Shown: piece after piece, positions 58,209 to 64,000 of the stretch
How positions within the stretch are numbered: the stretch's first letter is position 1
Layout of the letters: each line of letters opens with the position of its first letter
Assembly (NCBI GenBank): GCA_050290245.1
Contig: JBNKHH010000059.1
Location: forward strand, 62,001 to 126,000
Direction of reading: 5' to 3'
Length of the DNA stretch: 64,000 nucleotides
From: JBNKHH01 sp050290245
GTDB taxonomy: Bacteria; Pseudomonadota; Alphaproteobacteria; Rhodobacterales; Rhodobacteraceae
The notes under the pieces: model-generated
The model's database searches: none
Told to the model about the DNA's origin: nothing
The model's input: only the letters and a program-made list of their open reading frames with translations
Made by a program: the position numbers and the translations under genes

Positions 58209-59527
58209 AACTTCTGGTCTCGATTGCAGTGGCCCTGACCCTTGCCTTGCCCGCCGTGGCGCAAGAGCGTTCCGGCCCCCTGAGGATAGAAATCACCGAG
58301 GGCGTGATCGAGCCGGTGCCGATCGCGGTGGCTCCGTTCATTGCCGAAAACGCTGCTGCCGTGGATTTTGCGCGACAGATTACCGAGGTGGTTTCTGCCG
58401 ACCTGACAGGGACGGGGTTGTTCCGCGACATTCCGCAGGCGGCCTATATCAGCCAGGTGACCGGGTTCGACGCACCGGTGGCCTATGCCGACTGGAAAGC
58501 GATCAACGCCGAGGCACTGGTCGTGGGCGCCGTGACGCTCAGTTCGGATAACCGGCTTCTGATCAAGTTCCGTCTCTACGACATCTTTACGGGTGCGCCC
58601 TTGGGCGATGGCCTGCAGTTTGCCGGTGGCACGACGAGCTGGCGGCGGGTGGCGCATAAGGTGGCGGACCAGGCTTACAGCCGGATTACCGGAGAGGGCG
58701 GGTATTTCGACAGCCGTGTAGTCTATGTTGAGACGACCGGGCCCAAGGATGCGCGGCAAAAGCGGCTGGCGATCATGGACTACGACGGGGCCAACGTGCA
58801 GTACCTGACGGATGCCTCCTCGCTGGTCCTGGCGCCCCGGTTTTCGCCCACGGGCGACAGGGTGCTGTTCACAAGCTATGAGTCCGGTTTCCCGCAGATT
58901 TACGAATTGGCCGTTGGGGCGACGCAGAAACGCGCACTTGGTCTGGATACGGAATCGATGACCTTTGCGCCGCGTTATGCGCCCGATGGCCGGCGGGTCG
59001 TCTATTCGGAATCGCGTGGCGGCAACACCGACATCTATCTTCTGGACCTCGGCTCGGGCCAGAGGACGCGGCTGACTTCGGCCCCGTCAATCGAGACCGC
59101 GCCGGACTTTTCGCCCGACGGCACCCAGATCGTCTTCGAAAGCGATAGGTCCGGAAACCAACAGCTGTATATCATGCCCGTCACCGGCGGAGAGCCGAAG
59201 CGGATCAGTTTCGGGCAGGGCCGCTATGGCACGCCGGTCTGGTCGCCGCGGGGCGACTACATCGCCTTCACAAAACAGAACGCGGGCCGGTTCCACATTG
59301 GCGTCATGCGCACCGACGGTTCGGCCGAGCGCTTGCTGACGGCGTCCTTCCTGGACGAGGGGCCGACCTGGGCGCCTAACGGCCGGGTGTTGATGTTCAC
59401 CCGCGAAAGCGCCGGGGCCGAGGGGCAGCCCGCGCTGTTCTCGGTCGATATATCGGGCCGGAACCTGAAGAGGGTGCCGACCGGGACGGCGGCCTCTGAC
59501 CCGGCCTGGTCGCCTTTGCTACCCTGA
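58205..59527 (+). CDS. tolB: Tol-Pal protein TolB
   Basis: A 440-residue periplasmic protein. Signal peptide MKLLVSIAVALTLALPAVA, then the N-terminal alpha/beta domain (LRIEITEGVIEPVPIAVAPF) and a six-bladed WD40/PD40 beta-propeller with repeats such as SLVLAPRFSPTGDRVLFTSYESG, FAPRYAPDGRRVVYSESRGGNTDIY and APDFSPDGTQIVFESDRSGN. It binds Pal and TolA. Confidence 0.97.
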   Translation: MKLLVSIAVALTLALPAVAQERSGPLRIEITEGVIEPVPIAVAPFIAENAAAVDFARQITEVVSADLTGTGLFRDIPQAAYISQVTGFDAPVAYADWKAINAEALVVGAVTLSSDNRLLIKFRLYDIFTGAPLGDGLQFAGGTTSWRRVAHKVADQAYSRITGEGGYFDSRVVYVETTGPKDARQKRLAIMDYDGANVQYLTDASSLVLAPRFSPTGDRVLFTSYESGFPQIYELAVGATQKRALGLDTESMTFAPRYAPDGRRVVYSESRGGNTDIYLLDLGSGQRTRLTSAPSIETAPDFSPDGTQIVFESDRSGNQQLYIMPVTGGEPKRISFGQGRYGTPVWSPRGDYIAFTKQNAGRFHIGVMRTDGSAERLLTASFLDEGPTWAPNGRVLMFTRESAGAEGQPALFSVDISGRNLKRVPTGTAASDPAWSPLLP

Positions 59528-59533
59528 ACCACG

Positions 59534-59554
59534 ACGCCGGGAGACCCGGCGTTT
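59534..59554 (+). terminator. Intrinsic terminator/attenuator between tolB and pal
   Basis: An 8-bp stem ACGCCGGG/CCCGGCGT with loop AGA, followed by TT. It may reduce read-through from tolB into pal. Confidence 0.5.
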
Positions 59555-59621
59555 CCATCCACTTCGCCAAATGATAGTCTTGGCGGCGAGCAGACCCAAA
59601 AAACACACCACAGGTGATATC

Positions 59622-60128
59622 ATGACAACTTTGAAATTTGCTTCAATCGTGGCCCTTGCGTTGACGCTTGGCGCCTGTACCAGCGCTGACCGCTTCGGCT
59701 CCGGCTCGGGCGACGGTGCCTATGGATCCGGAGGCATTGCCGGCTCGATCGACGATCCATCCTCTCCTGCCTATTTCAACGCGGCGATCGGTGATCGCGT
59801 GTTGTTCGCTGTCGACCAGTCGACGCTGACGCCCGAGGGCCAGGCGACGCTGGACGGGCAGGCGCAGTGGCTGATGACCAACCCTGCCTATTCGGCGCTG
59901 ATCGAAGGCCACGCGGACGAGCAGGGCACCCAGGCCTATAACCTTGCACTAGGTGCACGCCGAGCCAGCACGGTTCAGAACTATCTGATTTCCAAGGGTG
60001 TTGCACCGAACCGGCTGCGTACGATCAGCTATGGCAAGGAGCGCCCGATCGAGATTTGTTCGAACGAGGCGTGTTATGCGAAAAACCGCCGCGCGGTGAC
60101 CGTGATCACCGCCGGCGCGGGTGTCTGA
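59622..60128 (+). CDS. pal: Peptidoglycan-associated lipoprotein Pal
   Basis: A 168-residue outer-membrane lipoprotein. Signal peptide with lipobox LGAC (Cys19), a flexible Gly/Ser-rich linker with SGSGDGAYGSGG, then an OmpA-like domain (VLFAVDQSTLTPEGQATLDGQAQWL, IEGHADEQGTQAYNLALGARRASTVQNYL and IEICSNEACYAKNRRAV) that binds peptidoglycan. The ATG at 59622 is the family start; upstream frames to 59571 lack a ribosome-binding site. Confidence 0.97.
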   Translation: MTTLKFASIVALALTLGACTSADRFGSGSGDGAYGSGGIAGSIDDPSSPAYFNAAIGDRVLFAVDQSTLTPEGQATLDGQAQWLMTNPAYSALIEGHADEQGTQAYNLALGARRASTVQNYLISKGVAPNRLRTISYGKERPIEICSNEACYAKNRRAVTVITAGAGV

Positions 60129-60141
60129 CGGAGGTGTCACC

Positions 60142-61005
60142 ATGCGTGGCTTTCTGATTGGTCTTCTCCTTGTCGCCACTCCGGTGGCGGCGCAGGACCG
60201 GGCGGCGACCCTGGCGGATATCCGGCAGGAGCTGACGGTTCTTTACGTCGAGATGCAGAAGCTGAAGCGCGAGTTGTCGACGACGGGAGGTGTGAACAGC
60301 AACCTCGCGGGCACCAACGCGCTGGAGCGGCTGGACGCGATGGAGGCGGAGGTTCAGCGGCTGACGGCGGCGACCGAGCAGCTGACAAACCGGGTCGATT
60401 CGGTCGTGCGCGACGGGACCAACCGGGTCGGGGACCTGGAATTCCGACTGTGCGAGCTGGAAACGGGCTGCGATATCGGCAAGCTGGGTGAGACCACGAC
60501 CCTTGGCGGCGGAGCTTTGCCGGCGTCGGCGCCTGCTGCCCCGGCAGCGGCGCCGGTAACGGGGCCGTTGACGTCGAGTGACGTGGCTTCGGGCATCATC
60601 GACACCGGCAATATGGAACTGGCCGTGGCCGAGCGCGACGATTTCGACCGCGCCAAGGCTGCCTATGACAGCGGCGACTACCAGGGCGCGGCGGACAGGT
60701 TCCAGCGGTTTACCGATACTTATCAGGGCGGCCCGCTGTCAGGGCTGGCGCACCTGATGCGGGGCGAGGCCCTGACGAAGGTAGGCAAGACATCGAGTGC
60801 CGCGCGCGCTTATCTGGAGAGCTATTCCGGCACGCCAAACGGGCCGACGGCACCGACGGCGCTGTTGAAGCTGGGGGTGTCGCTGAACGCGCTTGGCCAG
60901 ACCTCGGAGGCCTGTATCACCCTGGAAGAGGTCACAGCCCGGTTCCCGCAGAGCGATGCCTCGATGGAGGCGCAGGCCGCGCGGGCGGGGATGAGCTGTT
61001 CTTGA
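60142..61005 (+). CDS. cpoB: Cell division coordinator CpoB (YbgF)
   Basis: A 287-residue periplasmic protein. Signal peptide MRGFLIGLLLVATPVAAQ, an N-terminal coiled coil (about 20-100, LADIRQELTVLYVEMQKLKRELS and AMEAEVQRLTAATEQLTNRVDSVVRDG), an Ala/Pro linker (about 125-150), then TPR repeats (FDRAKAAYDSGDYQGAADRFQRFTDTYQGGPLSGLAHLMRGEALTKVGKTSSAARAYLESY). In E. coli CpoB couples Tol to PBP1B. Last gene of the Tol-Pal run. Confidence 0.92.
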   Translation: MRGFLIGLLLVATPVAAQDRAATLADIRQELTVLYVEMQKLKRELSTTGGVNSNLAGTNALERLDAMEAEVQRLTAATEQLTNRVDSVVRDGTNRVGDLEFRLCELETGCDIGKLGETTTLGGGALPASAPAAPAAAPVTGPLTSSDVASGIIDTGNMELAVAERDDFDRAKAAYDSGDYQGAADRFQRFTDTYQGGPLSGLAHLMRGEALTKVGKTSSAARAYLESYSGTPNGPTAPTALLKLGVSLNALGQTSEACITLEEVTARFPQSDASMEAQAARAGMSCS

Positions 61006-61065
61006 GCAAGGATTCCGCCGCGCTTTGGCGCGTCGCGCTGGGCGAGAGGCGCTGCCCCTCGCGCT

Positions 61066-61098
61066 CCCCGGGATATTTTGACCAAGAAGAAGAGAAAA
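61066..61098 (+). repeat. Dispersed intergenic repeat, copy 3
   Basis: CCCCGGGATATTTTGACCAA followed by GAAGAAGAGAAAA, in the gap before tilS. It has the same layout as the copies at 6621 and 21453 (GC-rich start, TATT, then A-rich AAGAAGAAG). Confidence 0.5.
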
Positions 61099-61110
61099 GG
61101 CCGCGGTGTC

Positions 61111-62400
61111 ATGTCCGCTGAGGCCGAGGCACGTGCGGACTGGCTCAGACGCGCTGTGTCAGGGCCTTTCGTTGGCGACCTGCCGAGGCGGCTTGGGGTG
61201 GCGGTTTCGGGGGGCGGTGACTCGATGGCGCTATTGGATCTGATGGTGGCGGTCGGCCGCCAGAAGGGCTTTGAGGTGCGCGCGGCCACGGTGGACCACA
61301 GTTTGCGGCCCGAGGCGCGGGACGAGCTCGGGATGGTTGCCGCGCATTGCGCAGCCCGCGGCATTGGCCACGAGGTGCTGGCCTGGACCGGCTGGGACGG
61401 GCGCGGGAACCTGCAAGCCAAGGCGCGCAAGGCGCGCTACGCATTGATTGCGGAATGGGCGGAGCGGCAGGGTGTGGACCAGGTCGCGCTTGGACACACG
61501 CGGGGCGACCAGGCCGAAACCGTGGTGATGCGGCTGGCGCGGGCGTCGGGGGTCGACGGCCTTGCCGGGATGCCTGAGCGGTTCGAGCGGGACGGGGTTC
61601 GGTTCGTCCGCCCGCTTTTGCGGCTGACGCGGCAGGATTTGCGGGCCTATCTGACGGACCGGGGGATTTCCTGGTGCGAAGACCCGTCGAACGAGGATGA
61701 CAGTTATGAGCGGGTGCGCGCGCGCAAGGCCATGTCGGTCCTGGCGGATTTGGGTGTGGATGTCGATACGCTGGCCACAGTTGCGGATAATGCCAGGGCC
61801 GCGAAATGGGCGCTGGACCACTATGCTTGGGTCGAGGTGGCGGAAAATGGCCTTGCCGAGGTCGTGGGCGGTGATGTCATCCTGCCGGCGTCCGCCAGCG
61901 CCGATCACGTCGTGCCGGGCGAGATACTGCGACGTCTGAACAACGCCGCGATCATGTGGATTACCGGGGCGGATTATCCGCCGCGCCGCGAGTCCATGAA
62001 CAACCTGTCCCCGATCCTGCAGGAGGCAAAGCGCCACACGGTTGCGGGCTGTCTCGTGAGTCTGGTCGGGGGGGATCCACAGCACGATGGGATGTTGCGG
62101 TTTTCCCGTGAATTCAATGCGGTAAAAGATTTGAAAGGGCCGACTGACCAGCCCTGGGATGGACGCTGGATCCTTGACGGCCCCCACGCCCGCGATCTCG
62201 AAGTGCGCGCCCTCGGAGAGGCGGTGAGAGGTTGCCCGGACTGGCGGGATTCGGAGGTGCCGAGAACGTCACTGATGGCCTCGCCCGCCATCTGGCGCGG
62301 CGAGACGCTTGTCGCGGCTCCGCTGGCGCAATTTCATAACGGTTGGACCGCCGAAGCCACAGGGCGCGGCAAATTCGCAAAATTTCTCTTATCTCGTTGA
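61111..62400 (+). CDS. tilS: tRNA(Ile)-lysidine synthetase
   Basis: A 429-residue PP-loop ATPase that converts C34 of the CAU-anticodon tRNA-Ile to lysidine. The signature is GVAVSGGGDSMALLDLM near residue 30, followed by ATVDHSLRPEARDELG, NLQAKARKARYALIAEWA and ALGHTRGDQAETVVMRLARASGVDGLAGM, with RKAMSVL and a C-terminal domain ending WTAEATGRGKFAKFLL. The ATG at 61111 is preferred over a start at 61078, which would fall in the dispersed repeat. Confidence 0.94.
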   Translation: MSAEAEARADWLRRAVSGPFVGDLPRRLGVAVSGGGDSMALLDLMVAVGRQKGFEVRAATVDHSLRPEARDELGMVAAHCAARGIGHEVLAWTGWDGRGNLQAKARKARYALIAEWAERQGVDQVALGHTRGDQAETVVMRLARASGVDGLAGMPERFERDGVRFVRPLLRLTRQDLRAYLTDRGISWCEDPSNEDDSYERVRARKAMSVLADLGVDVDTLATVADNARAAKWALDHYAWVEVAENGLAEVVGGDVILPASASADHVVPGEILRRLNNAAIMWITGADYPPRRESMNNLSPILQEAKRHTVAGCLVSLVGGDPQHDGMLRFSREFNAVKDLKGPTDQPWDGRWILDGPHARDLEVRALGEAVRGCPDWRDSEVPRTSLMASPAIWRGETLVAAPLAQFHNGWTAEATGRGKFAKFLLSR

Positions 62401-62470
62401 AGATTCGGCTGTGATTGCTATTTAATTGATCAGCCGCGCGGGCCCGTTGCCCGTTGCCGGAGAATTCCCG

Positions 62471-62481
62471 AGGAGCCTCCT
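62471..62481 (+). promoter_or_regulatory. ftsH ribosome-binding site in a palindrome
   Basis: AGGAGCCTCCT, an 11-base perfect inverted repeat in which the ribosome-binding AGGAG is followed at once by its own complement and then the TTG start codon. It could let the region fold or dimerise, or be chance. Confidence 0.35.
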
Positions 62482-64000
62482 TTGAACAACGCTCGTAACA
62501 TCGCTTTCTGGGTCGTCCTGTTTCTTTTGATCGTGGCGCTTTTCAACCTGATCGGTGGCGGTCAGTCGTCGACGGCAGCCGGGGCGGTCAGCTATTCTGA
62601 CTTCGTCGAACGGGTCGAACAGGGCGAGATTCGGTCGGCCACGATCGACGGCGAACGGATCATCTTCCGTGGGTCGGACGGCCGCGACCATGTCACGATC
62701 CAGCCCGAAGGGGCGGAAACGACCAACCTGTTGGTTACCCATGACGTCGATTTCTCGGCAGAGCCGCAGGAACAGTCCGGGTTTGTTACCATCCTTATGA
62801 CGTTCCTGCCGTTCCTGTTGCTGATTGGTGTGTGGATTTATTTCATGAACCGGATGCAGGGCGGCGGTCGTGGCGGCGCCATGGGTTTTGGCAAAAGCCG
62901 GGCAAAGCTTTTGACCGAGAAGCATGGCCGCGTCACGTTTGACGATGTCGCCGGTATCGACGAGGCCAAGGAAGAGCTGGAAGAGATCGTTGAGTTCCTG
63001 CGCAACCCGCAGAAGTTCAGCCGTCTGGGCGGCAAGATCCCGAAAGGCGCGCTTCTGGTCGGCCCTCCGGGCACCGGTAAGACGCTTCTGGCCCGCGCGA
63101 TTGCCGGTGAGGCGGGCGTGCCGTTTTTCACCATTTCGGGTTCCGACTTTGTCGAGATGTTCGTCGGTGTTGGTGCGTCCCGCGTGCGCGACATGTTCGA
63201 GCAGGCCAAGAAGAATGCACCATGCATCGTGTTCATCGATGAAATCGACGCCGTCGGCCGGAGCCGGGGCGTCGGCTATGGCGGCGGCAACGACGAGCGC
63301 GAGCAGACGCTGAACCAGCTTCTGGTCGAAATGGACGGGTTCGAGGCGAACGAGGGAATCATCATCGTCGCTGCGACCAACCGTCCGGACGTTCTGGACC
63401 CCGCACTGTTGCGTCCCGGTCGTTTCGACCGCCAGGTGCAGGTGCCGAACCCGGACATCAAGGGCCGCGAGAAGATCCTGGGTGTTCATGCCCGCAAGGT
63501 TCCTCTTGGTCCCGATGTGGACTTGCGCATCATCGCGCGCGGTACGCCTGGTTTCTCGGGCGCCGACCTGGCGAACCTGGTGAACGAAAGCGCGCTGATG
63601 GCGGCGCGCGTCGGGCGGCGGTTCGTGACGATGGAGGATTTCGAAAACGCCAAGGACAAGGTCATGATGGGTGCCGAGCGGCGATCCATGGTCATGACCG
63701 AGGACGAGAAAAAGCTGACCGCCTATCATGAGGCGGGCCACGCAATCGTCGGTCTGAACGTGCCGCAGCATGACCCGATTCACAAGGCGACGATCATTCC
63801 GCGGGGCCGTGCATTGGGTCTGGTGTTGTCGTTGCCGGAGCGCGACCAGCTGTCGGTGACGCTCACGAAATACAAGTCCAAGATCGCCATGGCTATGGGT
63901 GGCCGGGTTGCCGAAGAACTGATTTTTGGCCCCGAAAATGTCACCTCGGGCGCCGCCTCGGACATTCAGCAGGTGACGCGGATCGCACGCGCCATGGTCA
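62482..64000 (+). CDS. ftsH: ATP-dependent zinc metalloprotease FtsH (3' end outside window)
   Basis: A membrane-anchored AAA+ protease; 506 codons are visible. The start is TTG (NNARNIAFWVVLFLL follows); no nearby in-frame ATG gives a complete first helix and an AGGAG site lies six bases upstream. Order: first span (about 7-22), periplasmic domain, second span (about 100-120), AAA module with Walker A VGPPGTGKTLLARA near 195, Walker B CIVFIDEIDAVGRSRG, SRH region RPDVLDPALLRPGRFDRQ, then the zinc site HEAGH near residue 417. The end lies beyond the window. Confidence 0.96.
   Translation, partial: MNNARNIAFWVVLFLLIVALFNLIGGGQSSTAAGAVSYSDFVERVEQGEIRSATIDGERIIFRGSDGRDHVTIQPEGAETTNLLVTHDVDFSAEPQEQSGFVTILMTFLPFLLLIGVWIYFMNRMQGGGRGGAMGFGKSRAKLLTEKHGRVTFDDVAGIDEAKEELEEIVEFLRNPQKFSRLGGKIPKGALLVGPPGTGKTLLARAIAGEAGVPFFTISGSDFVEMFVGVGASRVRDMFEQAKKNAPCIVFIDEIDAVGRSRGVGYGGGNDEREQTLNQLLVEMDGFEANEGIIIVAATNRPDVLDPALLRPGRFDRQVQVPNPDIKGREKILGVHARKVPLGPDVDLRIIARGTPGFSGADLANLVNESALMAARVGRRFVTMEDFENAKDKVMMGAERRSMVMTEDEKKLTAYHEAGHAIVGLNVPQHDPIHKATIIPRGRALGLVLSLPERDQLSVTLTKYKSKIAMAMGGRVAEELIFGPENVTSGAASDIQQVTRIARAMV

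Noticed and set aside
1..64000. CRISPR arrays, rRNA operons and tRNA genes
   Set aside because: No regularly spaced repeats and no recognisable rRNA or tRNA sequence were seen by eye. A tRNA scan was not possible, so a missed tRNA cannot be ruled out completely.

Overview
The window looks like chromosomal DNA of a Rhodobacterales (Roseobacter-group) alphaproteobacterium. The evidence is high GC with GC-ending codons, an irr gene beside fabA, a LexA box of the alphaproteobacterial GTTC-N7-GTTC type, an IalB-family protein, a metG with the FSTSRG loop, DUF6524 between mraY and murD, and an mraZ leader with an UpsM-like terminator. No rRNA or tRNA gene, CRISPR array, transposase, integrase or prophage gene was seen. 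The genus cannot be set from this sequence. The first gene (purL) and the last (ftsH) run off the ends.

Layout. 1-9.3 kb: purL, a DUF2238-like membrane protein, a YdeI/ACT gene pair, polA, a HerA-like ATPase and ialB, with two intergenic stretches that look like small-RNA loci. 9.3-19.7 kb: an SOS-boxed ImuA-like gene, an amidohydrolase, an aldo/keto reductase, a lipoprotein-lipocalin-Rossmann operon, a divergent XRE regulator/fatty-acid desaturase pair with a tandem operator, an EamA transporter, Nudix and DUF983 genes, a nitrilase and a methyltransferase. 19.7-27.7 kb: metG, ppk2, and unsaturated fatty acid synthesis (fabB-fabI and fabA, next to irr). fabA and fabB are separated by about 2 kb of opposite-strand accessory genes: a secreted protein, a cytochrome c, and a ribbon-helix-helix regulator with a partner. 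27.7-34.2 kb: an HI0933-like flavoprotein, a SRAP protease-like DNA-crosslink protein, rpsF-rpsR-rplI, uspA and a BCCT transporter.

34.2-44.3 kb is the first half of the division/cell-wall (dcw) cluster: a long leader, then mraZ-rsmH-ftsL-ftsI-murE-murF-mraY-DUF6524-murD, mostly with 4-base overlaps. It stops at murD, where a convergent tal plus ZipA-like gene pair begins. 46-54.5 kb: priA, an MFS transporter, msrA, prmA, a DUF1127 peptide gene with a heat-shock-type promoter, and ruvC-ruvA-ruvB. 54.8-64 kb: a conserved gene, then ybgC-tolQ-tolR-tolA-tolB-pal-cpoB (the Tol-Pal envelope system), then tilS and ftsH.

Most of the window is housekeeping. The least ordinary items are: (1) a protein whose C-terminal half resembles the FtsZ-binding domain of ZipA, beside the dcw cluster; (2) an orphan ImuA-like gene with a perfect LexA box; (3) a ribbon-helix-helix gene under a 20-bp palindrome that overlaps its -10 box and appears leaderless, co-transcribed with an uncharacterised HxxH protein, inside the island that splits the fab genes; (4) two adjacent candidate sRNAs that are complementary to each other; (5) the mraZ leader, with two triplets of MraZ-type boxes and an UpsM-like terminator. 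All functional statements come from reading motifs by eye; no database search was run.
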